Assembly (NCBI RefSeq): GCF_001653235.2
Contig: NC_035790.1
Coordinates: 4,712,001-4,776,000, forward strand
Direction of reading: 5' to 3'
Length of the DNA: 64,000 nt
From: Pochonia chlamydosporia 170
Taxonomy: Eukaryota; Ascomycota; Sordariomycetes; Hypocreales; Clavicipitaceae
How positions within the stretch are numbered: the stretch's first letter is position 1; the number at the start of each line of letters is the position of its first letter. A model generated the notes under the pieces. That model was not told the origin of the DNA. It made no database searches and was given only the letters and a program-made list of their open reading frames with translations. This document shows positions 43,067-55,377 of this stretch, in pieces. The translations under genes and the position numbers were made by a program.

Positions 43067-45236
43067 GGTGTTGAAAAATTATGATCCTTGATTGGTAGCT
43101 TACAACTTAATTAGCCGGACTGGATTTGAGCCCAATGCGAGTTGTCGTATTGGTGTGAAAGTTGACGCTGCAAATTGAACGGCAGATGGGTCGTGAAGAT
43201 TGTATGCCAACACCCACGCTAGGTTCGTGAATGGTGCGTAAAGAAACATCCTTAAACAAAACGGCCGAAGAACTGCCAGTCCTAGTAGAAATCGGGTCAA
43301 CTATCTACCGGTAGTATTTTGACTCTACAATGTCGTGTTCCTCGCGTTGAGTCATTGACAGGGCAGTTTTCACGCAGTGTAGGTTAAGTTCCGTGCATGT
43401 TGATCTTTGCTTGGTATGGACAACAGAGTCTGTGGGTTCCCGAATGGGTAGGCAGGACGTTGGATGAGCTTAGTTTCTATTATACTTTAAACTGTCATCA
43501 AGTACTTGAGTTGACAACTTCCCCAACCCTTCCAATTGTTCACTACCGATTGAGATCCGAGGAGGAACAACTCCCTGCTTAAATGCAATAGCAGCCAAGA
43601 ATATTGAAAGGCGCCGGTTAAGGGCGGGGAAGCTAATCTGTCAGCCACAGCGGATATTACGTGTTAGCTTGTTTGAACCTCGTACCAACTCACAGCTTCA
43701 TCATGTAAGACAGTTTCTCAGATACAGTCGACTTGCTGAGCAAAGTTGTTAGAGCGAGGACCCGCGATGCAATTTTCCAATGCCAAGATACTCGGCTTCA
43801 CGTGTCACCATTTCCTCGACATCATGACGGAGTCCATTCGTGTGTTGGCGTCTTGTGCATGCGACCGACCATAACTGCATTGCTGGCTGGCAGTTATTGG
43901 CATATGAAGCGCGAGCAGGCCTCCCCGCGATGAGTGGTCTTGTGGACGACAGCTAGCGCCAATTGTTTGGACTAATATTCCAAAATGTCACCTTTCTTTG
44001 GATGCTGGGTGGCATGCTCGAGGTAGCTGGCTGGCTGGGGGTTTGAGACAGTTGGATTAGGCTAAAGTAGTGCGAACTTCTTCGATGGTCTTAGCCCCTT
44101 GTGAGGATCCTGGACTGGAAGCAAGTGAATGATATATTAAGGTCTTTTCATTTGTTGGGGGCCTTCACACCATGTATTTGATGACAGGGGACAGAGAGTG
44201 CAGTAGTGTTGAGTTGGGTTGCAACTCGATCTATAACCTGCAGCATTCGGGGGTTTAATCAGTTCCTCCACGTTATCACGAGAATGGACTAATAATGTCA
44301 GATGAGAGGTTTGTCAAGTTGATCGGAATTTTCGTATGTGGAACTCTGCTTGTTGACGTCGAGTCTGCAACTTAGGTCCTAGCTCATAGCACGAGATTCA
44401 ATATGATCCGAAAGGAACCGGCAATCCTTCAATCTAACATACCCTCCTCATATCCTTGGCCGGGAATAGTTCAGTCACAGATCATCAGAGCCCAAGACTT
44501 TTTGGGCGTCGTTGTTGTCGATCCGACGTTCCCCGGCAATCCATCAAGACTCAGCAGAAACAACAACAGCAAAATATAATACACAAGTATTGACTCCATT
44601 CAGGCTATGGAGACACCCGCACAAGAATGGATGTCCTTGCGACAGGGCACAAGAATCCCGCCGAAGACATTCCGCCAAGCGCAAAGACAAGCTTCTTTAG
44701 TGGCTTCACCCAAAACGCGAGAATCTCAAAGTTTCCGATCAAGGGCTGTACTCCACGGCCAGAGGAGATTCCTCGTCCCTGTCTCGTAGCTACTCGATGC
44801 TTGCCGCCGAGACTCCCCGTCTGCACCCCATGGGGAACCAACTTAGTCTCGGCTTCAACCCGGGACTTTTATGCATGTTGTGCAGCAACCATTCTATTCT
44901 TCCTGTATTACTGGCTGGACTTGGTGCTGAATTCTTCCTTGGGGAAGCTCGATATATCTTTACTGGGATTACGTCTGGGACTTGGGAGTTTGGTTCCCAA
45001 CCACATGACTGCTCACAAGATGATAGGTCCTTGATACAAGATTCCTGTTGGATGTGTCGCTTTTGCGTAATCATGGCTTTTAAAACACCAATAGGGTATT
45101 ATTGTAGGTTTTGTAGTTCTAATTAGAGTGCGGACCACGTTGCGGGTATTCTGCGACAAAAATACATTTATCCCCAAAAGTATGATAACAAAGGAGTAAA
45201 CCTAAATGATGCAAATTATAGCCCATTTGTTTTAAC
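43067..45236. other. 2.2-kb gene-poor region
   Basis: Mostly non-coding in appearance. The right part (44500-45130) has three overlapping frames on the plus strand, described separately. Confidence 0.45.
44627..45034 (+). CDS. Doubtful small ORF with one hydrophobic segment
   Basis: A 135-codon frame. It opens MDVLATGHKNPAEDIPPSAK and has one hydrophobic stretch (CCAATILFFLYYWLDLVL). It overlaps another open stretch in a second frame (44701-45123) that also looks protein-like, so at most one is real, or this is a decayed gene. The leader before it is rich in CAACAA, as in fungal 5' UTRs. No family was recognised. Confidence 0.25.
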   Translation: MDVLATGHKNPAEDIPPSAKTSFFSGFTQNARISKFPIKGCTPRPEEIPRPCLVATRCLPPRLPVCTPWGTNLVSASTRDFYACCAATILFFLYYWLDLVLNSSLGKLDISLLGLRLGLGSLVPNHMTAHKMIGP

Positions 45237-45245
45237 TATATATAT
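45237..45245 (+). promoter_or_regulatory. TATA-box candidate for the DUF1996 gene
   Basis: TATATATAT lies about 115 bp upstream of the start codon at 45358. Confidence 0.4.
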
Positions 45246-45357
45246 CCCTGGTGAATTCCGTCCATCTTTGCTCTTTTTGATACACATCGTGTCGCTCTCC
45301 CACACACCCTTGTTGATTATCAAGAGCTTCAACTTCGTATATTCGTTGTTCAACACC

Positions 45358-46579
45358 ATGGTGTCCACGCAATATAAGTTGGCCGTTGCCTTCATCTCAG
45401 CCCTCCTTCCGGGCTCTCTCGCACAGTTATTCACAGTCAACTGTGCGCCGTTGACGTTCTACCGTGGAGATCCCATCATCTTCCCTGGCGTCATCTCGCC
45501 TCATGTGCATGCTATTGTTGGCGGCACCAGGTTTGCTCTTAGCTTGACCAACGAACAGGCTGCCAATGCCAAGGCTACAACTTGTGACAAGTCTCTTGAT
45601 AAGAGCAACTACTGGCAGCCTCAGCTGTACCATCAGAGACGAGATGGAAAGTTTGAAATGGTAGAGATGCAGGGTATTGTGAGTGCCGCTCTCATCATGT
45701 GCTAGGAACTTAGTAGTTTCGATACTAATATGTATACCTTGTCCAGGCTGCCTATTACATTGCTCGAGCTTGTGACTACGCTCCTGGTAGGCAGAACTGC
45801 GATGGTGCTCCTCATGCCAAGGCTCCGCCAAAGGGACTTCGCATGGTTGTTGGAAATCCAACGCTCAGGTACGGACCTGGTGACCTGTCTCGATATTGCA
45901 ACGCTGACTTCTGACTGTGGAACAGGACTTACAACCAGTCAAACCCTGAGCAGAGAGCTATTTCACACGTTTGCTTGGGCGCCAACTCCGGAGATACGCC
46001 ACACTTGCCAACGAAGCAGTGCGATCGAATGAGGGCTGAGACCTTCTTCCCTTCTTGCTGGAACGGGAGAGACTTGGACAGCAGCGATCACAAGAGCCAT
46101 GTAAGTGGGATCATGTCATTGTACTTCCTGTCTTGTTTAACTGTGGCGCAAAGCTGACTAGAAGCTCGTGGTAGGTCGCCTTCCCTGCTATTGGAGATTA
46201 CAACACTGGCGTTTGCCCGCAGTCACACCCCATCGCCATCCTTTCGGTGTTTTTCGAATTCTTCTACAACACTGGGGCGGTTAAAGACTTTAATCGCTGG
46301 GTCTGGGCTATGGGTGACCCGACTGGCTACGGTCTCCATGGCGACTTTCTCAACGGCTGGGCGGACCAAGGTGCTCTTGATCGCGCCATTGATACTTGCA
46401 CTGGTCCCAATGGTGTTAATGACGCCGGATGCAGCTTGAATGTTGGCCCCGATGGTCCTGGACATGCTAGCCCTCAACCAGTTGAGGTTGCGCCTCCCAA
46501 GGAGGAGATTGGCTTTAACGGACCGCTTGATACGTTGCCAGGTAACAATCCTGTTACGGGACAGCCAGTTCAGGGGTAA
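45358..46579 (+). CDS. Secreted DUF1996-family protein
   Basis: Four exons, 45358-45678, 45747-45868, 45926-46100 and 46175-46579, 340 aa. A clear signal peptide (KLAVAFISALLPGSLA) precedes QLFTVNCAPLTFYRGDPI. The body carries hallmarks of DUF1996: PGVISPHVHAIVGGTRFAL, SNYWQPQLYHQRRDGKFE, GLRMVVGNP, TFFPSCWNGRDLDSSDHKSH and the Gly/Asp-rich C-terminal part with HGDFLNGW. Introns fall between these blocks and all junctions are GT...AG. The family is common in fungal secretomes. Its biochemical function is not established. The protein ends in a Pro/Gly-rich tail, and no GPI site is apparent. Confidence 0.9.
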
Positions 46580-46709
46580 AACTTTGTAGCACGGGAAGCG
46601 GTTGTTGCGATCTTGGAGCGCGTGCATTACAAGCGTCTAGTTGGTCTAGCATTGCGAAATTGATCAGAATGACTATTGCTTACGTCTACTGCGTCGTGTG
46701 TCGATGAAC

Positions 46710-48254
46710 CTAGAGTTTCCTGGCTACCCAAAACTGAGCATTGTACGCATTCTTGGTCAAGGCCATGTGATCAAAGCTGTAAACAGCCTCTATACTCCGC
46801 ACCGTCTGTTCCGAATAGGTTGGAGTACCACAAACTGCGTCAGTCTCTAGAAATTGGAAGCCCATTGCTTCTGTGACGGTGAGGATGTCTTCCAGGCTGA
46901 GCTGCACAAAGGGTCTAGTGCCGTAGAGCAGCGGACCAAGATTGATCCAAACACCTCCTTTCCTGAGCACATCCTTGATGGTGTCGAAATATGACATGAG
47001 GTTTCTTGCCGTGTCGATGAAGAAGTAGGTTAGGACTGCATCATAGTGCTCTGACTGATGTTTGAACTCGGTGGTGAAGTCACCTTCAACCATGACGACT
47101 CTGGATGGGCTGAAAGATACATCTGGGAAGCGTACCGCGCGATTCATGTTGTCGCCTGTTGCGTGATGTGACCAGCCATCAACAAAGGGGTGAACAGATT
47201 GTGAGAGTGGCGTTGTTTGGGTTTCAAGAAACCTATATATCACATTCATGTACATGGACCACTCGTTGACGGTGACTTCGAACCCTGTACAAGAATTAGA
47301 ATATGCAACAGAATTCCCATGGTAGTAAGACGAACCACCAAGGTGACCGATTTCGTGACCCAGCCTGCCTAGACCTGCGCCGGGTAGTAATATACGAACA
47401 TCTTCTTGCAGGCGATTTCGATCTGGATACAGCTGTTCCAGTGTATTACTGAGGCATGCAAATGTGGTATTCCTTTCATTAAGTCCCTCACTCGTCCAGT
47501 CACGAACAATGTGCTTTAGAGACTGGGAAATGGATACTTTGTCCGCATGTCTTCCCTCAGCTTCTCTTTCGCGTATATGATCCTGTAGTTCTTTCATTCC
47601 AATATTGTAGAAGCTTAGCGCAGCTTGGACAATATCATCGCATACATGTTGATTCGTGGCGAGCTTTTGCTCAACTTGCTTAAACTTAGAGGAATAGCCC
47701 AGGTGTTTCTCGAGCAGCTGTTGATCCAAGTCCTTGTTATTAACACTTTCTCAGGAAACTCGTGACAGAGTATTCGTTACTCACTTGCTTCTGGGGTCTG
47801 GATACATGCTTGTAAAGACCCCTAAGCCGATCTATGTCCGCCCTCTGGAGTTCGTAATATTTGGAAAACCCGTAAAGTGCGTCAAGAAGCCGATAGCGAG
47901 GATGATTTGGCGACCATGTTCCATAGTCCCGGGAAAGCGTTGACAACAGTCTTTCTCTCTCGACGTCGTTTTTCGTCGCCTCGGCAGTTTGAATCTGCTG
48001 CTCGAATGTGACCTCTAAATTGTGTATTTCCACCAGAGTTTCTTCCGGCTGGACACGAATGGCATGAGCCAATAATCTCCAGGCAATTGTATGGTGGAAG
48101 GGGTGTGACAAACCAAGAAGGTTTCTGACGAGTTGCTTGGGCTGTCGACGATTTCGGCCTTCCCGCCTTCAGCTGCGAGACTTGAGCTTGGGTATCCCAG
48201 TATTCCGAGTACCAGTGGAGAGAATACCACCTTCCTGAACAAGGAGGTCCTCAT
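46710..48254 (-). CDS. N2227-family SAM-dependent methyltransferase (carnosine N-methyltransferase-like)
   Basis: Exons 48141-47785 and 47732-46710 are well supported; the 52-bp intron joins RPQKQ to DLDQQLLEKHLGY. The first exon is less certain: 48254-48231 (MRTSLFRK) with a GTGGTA donor gives a 467-aa protein, but another start is possible. The helical N-terminal half precedes the SAM-binding motif RILLPGAGLGRLGHEIGHLG. Then come FEVTVNEWSMYMNV, VEGDFTTEF, TYFFIDTARNLMSYFDTI and WINLGPLLYG, the set that defines the carnosine N-methyltransferase family (human CARNMT1, yeast YNL092W). It converges with the DUF1996 gene, with 130 bp between them. The real substrate in fungi is unknown. Confidence 0.88.
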
Positions 48255-49005
48255 GTCGTATTGCAGGACATATGTGATTTATCTTAGCTTATGAACGACA
48301 GAAGGGCTGCTTAGAGCTGTTGTAAACTTTTTGTTTCGTCACTTGAGATATCTGAAAGCCAATGCATTTTCCGCTGGTTGTGGGAGGACCTTGATGGTTC
48401 ATGTTGGCATTGGTCTTGGCATGCAACGCCACAATCATGATCGCAACTGACGCATTTTGGCGTCTTGATCTCCGCAAGTGGGAGTTCTCATAAGCTTAAT
48501 TCAGTTAAATCTTATTTCTAAACAACCGAAATAATGCTCAGCAGGGGATTGTAAACGCAGCAGGTCTCAAGAACTCACATGCTTACTAGGATTTAACTAT
48601 AGATGCCAAATCAGGGTTTCTCTGACTTTAAGAAAGTCTATTATGTTTTTATTAGTGCAGGTGAGACAAACAAGAGTGCTATAATCTTATGAAAAGACAT
48701 TTGGAGTTATATGTCTAGATTGGAACGCATATGTTTGCCTCGTCGTCCAGCCAGCTCACGCATCGGCCGATCTTGGCAGTAGGGGAACACCCTGGCGACG
48801 TGATTGACATCTGGTTCGATTATTAGGTTAGTTACGCTCAATGAGGAAGCTTAACATATTCCAAACTTTCTTGATGCCTCCATAATATCTTGCCGGGTGG
48901 ATTTATGGGCATTATAGACATAGATATGATCCACTATGGTTCTCACATGCCCTAATAGGAACAGCCTGCAGCAGTACCATATTGTCTTGAGAACATCGCG
49001 GGAAA
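48255..49005. other. Intergenic region between divergent methyltransferase and protease genes
   Basis: Only chance frames. It includes the promoter of the subtilisin gene. Confidence 0.5.
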
Positions 49006-49012
49006 TATAAAA
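49006..49012 (+). promoter_or_regulatory. TATA-box candidate for the subtilisin gene
   Basis: TATAAAA lies about 90 bp upstream of the start codon at 49098. Confidence 0.5.
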
Positions 49013-49097
49013 CCCATGATTCAGCGCTGCCGCTGGTTTCCGTACTTAACACTTTGCAATTTCAACTTGACGCTGACACAGTGCTGTCAGGGTAGCC

Positions 49098-50490
49098 ATG
49101 CTTTCCATCAAGAAACTCGCACTAATCTTAGTAGCAACAACACCACTTGGCAATGGCTCACCTGTGGCTTACACCAATGGTGCTGGTGCTATCCTGGGAA
49201 AGTATATTGTTACACTAAAAGACGGTATTAGCACCAATGACTTTAATACTCATGTGAACTGGGTGCGAATTGCTCATGAGCACAGCCTCGGCCGCAGACA
49301 ACTTGGATTTTCCGGGGTTGAGAAAACGTACAGCGTAGGAACCTTCAATGCCTACGCTGGCCACTTTGACGACGAAACTCTGGAGAGAATCAAAAGCAGC
49401 GCTGATGTAAGTTCCCTGTAAAGCAGGTGGCGGTTATAACACCCTCTTCCCTAGAATTGAGAACTAAATTGAGTAATTGAAGGTTGCGGATATTGAGCAA
49501 CAGGCCCTGTTTTACCCCCATGGGTGGGCTGTTCAGAAGAATGTGACGCATGGTCTTGCCACGATTTCGCATAGGGAGCCCGGATCAAACGAATATGTAT
49601 ATGACGAGAGTGCCGGTGCCGGAACTACTGTATATGTTGTCGACAGTGGTATTCAGCTCGATCATCCAGAATTTGAGGGCCGCGCCACGCACGGATTCAA
49701 TGCAATGCAAACAGTGCCTGATGACGATGTAATGGGACACGGCACCCACGTCGCTGGGATCGTTGGTAGCAAGACATTTGGTGTTGCTAAGAAGACGAAG
49801 CTGGTGAGCGTCAAGATATTCCATGACTCAGGCTCTACAACCCAGATCATTTTGGACGCGATTGAGTGGACTATTAAGGATATTACTGCCAAAGCGATCC
49901 AGAACCGAGCTGTTATTAACATGTCCTTCGGTATGTATGACTTGGCTTTCTATCATATTGTCGCCTGGCGATGAATTAGGCCGGCTGATAGTATTATTGC
50001 TATAGGTGGTGCGGACTCTGCTGCGACAAATAAGATGATAAAAGCTGCATACGACGCAGGGATTCTGTGTGTTATCTCGGCTGGTAATGAGGGAAAGGAT
50101 GCTAACCTTTCGTCCCCTGCCAACTCACCCCATGGCATCACGGTAGCAGCAGTTGATCTCAACTGGAGGTTATGGAAACACTCTAATTACGGTTCAGTCG
50201 TTCATGTTTTGGCTGCGGGCGAAGATGTCCTGTCTCTCTTCCCTACTAACAAGACTCTTCTCATGAACGGCACCTCGCAAGCGGCACCGCATGTTGCTGG
50301 CTTGGCTGCCTACCTGATTGCTGCTGAAAAGCCCAATTCCGCGAAGGAGCTCAAGGATCGCATAATATCTTTGGGGACGAGCGGCAAAGCCACCAATGTC
50401 CCGCCAGGCACCGTAAATTTGGTTGCCTTCAATGGTCGTGGAGACGGAATAAATGACAGGCCAAACGAAAAAGAAGTCAGCAAGGCTTAA
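49098..50490 (+). CDS. Secreted subtilisin-like serine protease (S8, proteinase K-like)
   Basis: Three exons, 49098-49406, 49483-49930 and 50006-50490, 413 aa. The layout is signal peptide (LALILVATTPLGNGS), I9-type propeptide (GKYIVTLKDGIS...AGHFDDETLERIKSSAD) and S8 catalytic domain. The triad is visible: Asp157 in YVVDSGIQLDHPEF, His189 in MGHGTHVAGIVG and Ser343 in NGTSQAAPHVAGLAAYL. The oxyanion Asn280 is in ISAGNEG. The usual Met after the catalytic Ser is Gln here. The domain has only one Cys (LCVISAGNEG), unlike the disulfide-bearing proteinase K. Such enzymes degrade external protein; in insect- and nematode-infecting fungi they attack cuticle. A role in infection is inference. Confidence 0.93.
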
Positions 50491-51516
50491 TTAGGCTAGT
50501 AGGGTTCAGTGATGATTACATACCCAATAGTATGTATTTCCCAGATATCCGATGCTAGAAGTTATAATTGCGCAATTCGACAAGATAGGCTTGGTGCGTG
50601 CCAGACAACTGCCGGGGATAAAGAGACTTGGCCTGTGCCACCAACACATCACAATGACTTTGGATAATCACAACTAGCTGATCTATCGATTTTAATTTTA
50701 TTATATCTCCGTGAATTGCTATCGAAAGTTTTGTATCATGAATGGCAGAGCACTGTCTGTTGTGAGCTTATTCCACGCCGAGTGACACCGTTGATGGGGG
50801 CTCGGGATGTCCGTAGCGCTCCGCGATTGTGATTTGGAAACGCTAACTCGCATGTTTAATACCAAAAGGAACTAGTAGCACCTTTGCCGGTGCGTGTTGT
50901 TCATTTTTGCTAACCGGGTAGTACTGTAAACAAAACGGTAGTATCAACATCGCGGGGGTCGATCAACAACTGTCATTGGGCTAAGGCCATAGCAGAGCCA
51001 AATGGCGTGATCTAGTTCAACTATGACAGCCGTACGCCACAACAGGCATTGTACTTGAACGGCATATCAACAAAGACAAGCTTACAACTCAAATGCGACT
51101 GACCATTGCTTTTTTGGATCATCAAATAAAGAGAAAGTGAGACATTTCACTCTTGTTGACGATCATGCAGCAATCGCTACTGCAAGGCTAGGGCCCAGGG
51201 ATAGGACCATCGGCACTAAACAGCGTTACTCTTGGTAGATGTCGCCATTTTGGTTTCAATGGAGTGAATTTGCGTCGGTGTAGATCGAAATGTCCCCAAG
51301 ACAAAATTCACTTGCGTCATATGCCGCGAAATTGGGTATTCAGTCATGGTTGTAAGCAGTGCCGTTGCCCTCGTCGGAGATGGACATAAATAGGACGGCA
51401 AAATCGCAGATGTTCTGTTTGTAGTTTTTGAGTTGACCCCTCTTCCGTTCTTTTCGTCAGTACAAAGTAGGTTCTCTTTGTGCTAGCTCGAGCTGCTCAA
51501 TTAGCCATCAACAGCA
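50491..51516. other. 1-kb intergenic region, promoter of the oxalate decarboxylase-like gene
   Basis: No gene is supported. TAAATA occurs about 130 bp upstream of the next start codon. The leader near 51420-51510 is pyrimidine-rich. Confidence 0.5.
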
Positions 51517-53073
51517 ATGAAGCTTAACTCTGTGACGGCTCTCGTAGCCTCGTGCCTTGTCGGATCCGCGTTGGCCGCACCTCGTTTAGAGACGAGAGAT
51601 GAAGACAAATTCAACCAAGGCCTACCAATTAGTAAGACTGGGAAAGGAGGCCCAATTAGTGGTAGGTTTTTGACGCGTTACAATTGAAGTTTGTTCGTAT
51701 ATCTGATCTTATTCCAGGCGGTACCAACCACGAACTTGACTTGCAGAACCCCGATAATCTTGGGCGACAATCAACTGATAATGGTATCGTTCCAAACTTG
51801 AAGTGGAGCTTTTCCGACTCCAAGACAAGACTTCTCAAAGGTGGCTGGGTTCGAGAGCAGGTCATCCAAGATCTACCTCAGAGTCACGACATTTCGGGAG
51901 CCCAGCAGCACTTGAAGAAAGGTGCTATCAGAGAACTCCACTGGCACAGAGTTGTACGTAAATTCACCTTTCGAATATATGTAAAAAGGTTGTGCTCACC
52001 CATTCAATCTCCCTAGGCCGAGTGGGCGTTCGTATACAAAGGTCGCATCCTCGTCTCTGCGGTCGATGAGAATGGCAAATACCAGGCCGAAGAGCTCAAC
52101 TATGGCGATATTTGGTACTTTCCCAAGGGTGTCGCCCATACTGTACAAGGCCTTGAGGATGAAAACGAGTTCCTGCTGGTCTTTGACGAGGGAGATTTCG
52201 ACAAAGTCGGGTACGCAACACAAACGCGGAACTGTTGACACTTTTTGCTGACTTAGATCTAGCACCACGTTCAACATTGATGACTGGCTGGCGCATACGC
52301 CGAAGGACATTCTTGCAAAGAATTTTGGCGTACCTGAATCCGTCTTTGATAACATCCCTACACCTAATCCGTACATCCTGAATGCCACTGTCAGCGAGAG
52401 GAACGTCACAGGTGCAGTTACGCCCGTCGCTTCTGGCAACAGTTCGTTCGTGTATCGCACTCTAGAGCATCCCGCCGAGAAGATTGGCGGAAAAGGAGGC
52501 GTCTTCCGTAAAATTGATTCGACCAATTTTCCGATTTCGAAGACGATTGCTGCAACATTCGTAACCCTCAAACCTGGTGGTTTGCGAGAACTCCACTGGC
52601 ACCCTAACGTATGCTTCAACCCTTGCTCGAATATCCCGGCTCATATGAACGAGTCGCTAATCAATACTTCCAACAGGCTGAAGAATGGCTGTATTTCCAT
52701 CAGGGAACTGCGCGGGCTACTGCATTTATTGGCAACGCCAACGCCAGGACTTTTGACTTTAGAGCAGGTGACACCGCCGTCTTCCCCGACAACTCTGGGT
52801 AAGTCGTTTTCCTTTGCCGCTTTTGCTGTCTTGTTTCTTCGCCTTGTCCGAAAGAGCCCGACATTCTAACGGAGATATAGACACTATATTGAGAACACCT
52901 CCAAGACCGAAGACCTCATCTGGATTGAGATCTACAAGTCTGACCACGTGGCCGACATTCCTCTTACCCAATGGCTCGCCCTTACACCACCTGATGTTGT
53001 CTCACAGGCCCTTAAGGTCCCTATTGAGTTTGTTGAGAAGCTCAAGAAGGAGAAGCAAGTTTTTGTCGAATAG
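51517..53073 (+). CDS. Secreted bicupin, oxalate decarboxylase-like
   Basis: Six exons: 51517-51661, 51718-51953, 52017-52210, 52257-52608, 52677-52798 and 52881-53073, 413 aa. Exon 4 could also start at 52263. A signal peptide (TALVASCLVGSALAAP) is followed by two cupin domains. Each has the manganese-binding motif, ELHWHRVAEW (His123, His125, Glu129) and ELHWHPNAEEW (His305, His307), with later His in GVAHTVQGL and SGHYIENTS. Oxalate decarboxylase splits oxalate to formate and CO2 and helps fungi control pH and oxalate. The flexible lid of the first cupin reads DKVGSSTTFNIDDWL, without the Glu used by the bacterial enzyme (SENST lid), so the exact activity is uncertain. Confidence 0.9.
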
Positions 53074-55377
53074 ATAACATGTCCAAAGCACTGGGGCCAA
53101 CTATTCATCCGGCATCTGTGTACATAGTTCAATTCACTTTCATAGGGGATAAGGCTTATTGTAGTAGTGTTCTACAATGAATAATTTTTAATGGCCAATT
53201 GGCCGAGAGATGTCGTATGAACCCCGTCGAGCAACTTACACTTTTGAGCATACGCGCGCCGTACGTGATCTCGAGGCTCGGAACGGTGCAGCATGGAGAG
53301 ATGCGTCGTCAATGTTGCTGATTGATTGAGGCTGCAAAATTGCCTGGGCGTGTGGTCCAAACGGCTAGGCCTAGGTTAGGATGTGGGCCTTGAACCACCG
53401 AAATAAAATCTTCATCAATATACAAGTGCTAGCACTCGGACGTGGAAACTTGGGATATTCTGAAGACCGGATCTTTTGGCCGCACGGGTGCTGTCAATGC
53501 GTCATCGCCAATGTTGTATTCACGGCAAGTGGGCATGGCACCAGGGTCGTGAATCTTGCAAGATTGATTCCACTTCGATGATTTGGAAGCATGTGATGCC
53601 GGGATATGATATGCGCCGTCGGGGCGATCACGATAGTTGGCGATTCATGGTAGGCTGCTTGATAAGATGTCCCGTGCATTGGAAGACATTCCGAGAGGCC
53701 AATATGGGCCCGAAAGAAGTGCAAACTTGGGATTTCGAAAAGTCTGCCTGTGCACCTATCGCAAAGCTCGCCCTCTGGGTTGTGTCTCTTTGAATCTTTG
53801 ACAGGGTCAGAGGATTGATGATTGAAGGAAAACAGACCAGTTGACCTCTCTGGACGGAGTGGGAGCGCCATGGCGTTTGGCCACGCGAGGGGCAGGTGCG
53901 ACCCACTTCAGTGCATTAATGGGGCAACTGCTTTTTGATACACGTTATTGCGCTGCAACTGCAACATACCAGCCTGGTTCGTTCTCAACCAGTCCAGAAC
54001 TAGACTTGACAACATCCAGCATGAACAGCCCTTCAATCCGTAATCCCAACCCGCCGGGCCGTGGCTGTCGCTTCAATTTGTTTTTCACACTACCTCAGAA
54101 CCTGTTGTCAGCCGTCAGCCACCATTACAACACCCTGAGACACATCCCAAGGACATGAAAATCTTTGGCGGCGTCGGCCCCTGCATATTCACACCCACCC
54201 CTCCATTGAGGTCAGCCAGATGTCGACTCTGCATTGTTCCATCGGAGCCCCGGCAAAACCACCGGAGACAACGCCCACAATTGATTTCCGTCTTTGGGCC
54301 GACAAGGCGAAATGCCTCGCTGTTGGACTTCGGATTTTGCACCAGAGAACGCTAGACAGTACCAGATCCACCAGGTACCACAGTTGCGTGGCTCCGTGAT
54401 CGACAACAACGTTGACCTCTCCTGGCGAGTGCCAGTTCGCACTTGGCATGTCACAGTCACAGTCGTCCCAGCCGACGCTGCTAGAGAAACCATCGTTTTC
54501 TACCATGAACTCCCTGCATTAGTCCAGACATTGAACAACGCAGCGTTGAATAACACCGTACCCTTGATGAGTCTGGAGCCGAAAGCCACAACAAATATGT
54601 GGCAGCCATCTTTTGACCGTCACCCAGCCGCATGAAACGAAGCCTTTACTTGGTCAATCGCCCGAAGGGTGGACCCTTATTGTGCCTGAAATGGTCCTGG
54701 TCCCGCCACTTTGCAGAAAAGCTTAGCGTCAAGGAGAATTAGCGCACCCCCTTGGTGATCGATGGTTCTAAGTCCTTCTTATCCCCTGCCCCAAATGCTA
54801 CGATATAGTTCACATCCTAGCAACCGGACGCACGGTCTCTGCCAATCCGGGCGTCGACGTCGACGTGGTCGAATATCCGATAAGTTCATCCATGTTGGGA
54901 GGACATGAGATGAGTTGTGATCGATGCTCATCTAGGCGTTGTGCGGCTGTGTCTGACCCTATACGGCCGCACGTTTTGAGAACAGCCCCAGCCCAAAATA
55001 TGGGACTAAGACTAGCGTCTAGCTCAACCGAACCGCGGACTATTGACGGTTGAAGGGCTGCTGAAAGGCGCTTGAGCGCCACTGTTGTACGAGCAGTGCG
55101 ACGCTCCCGTGGAAAACCTGACCCTGAGCCCACTTGGGAAGTAGTTACGCTCAAATCCGGAGAGAAAGTGGCAATGGAAAGTCATGGCTTGTCTACATTT
55201 GGACGCCACTGGCTCGTTGGTGTCGAGTTTTGATCGTCTCGGGCTTTTGAAAAGCCTGACAAGTTATGCGTACATATATCGAACTGATCCCCTGGCTTCT
55301 CTACAAGTAGTACCGCCAACCCCCGTTGACTACTGCGAGGTTATCTCCTACCTTGCACTGCAACTACTGGGTTCGTC
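53074..55377. other. 2.3-kb gene-poor region
   Basis: Several frames of 60-125 codons overlap on both strands, including 54294-54635 on the plus strand, but none shows a domain, signal peptide or credible introns. Nothing else stands out. Confidence 0.5.

Noticed and set aside
45358..48254. DUF1996 plus methyltransferase as part of a biosynthetic cluster
   Set aside because: No core enzyme (PKS, NRPS, terpene cyclase, RiPP precursor) is visible in the window, and the two genes are convergent with separate promoters.
53340..53400. Possible tRNA gene (A-box-like TGGTCCAAACGG near 53352)
   Set aside because: The matching B-box-like sequence is on the opposite strand, and no cloverleaf can be folded.
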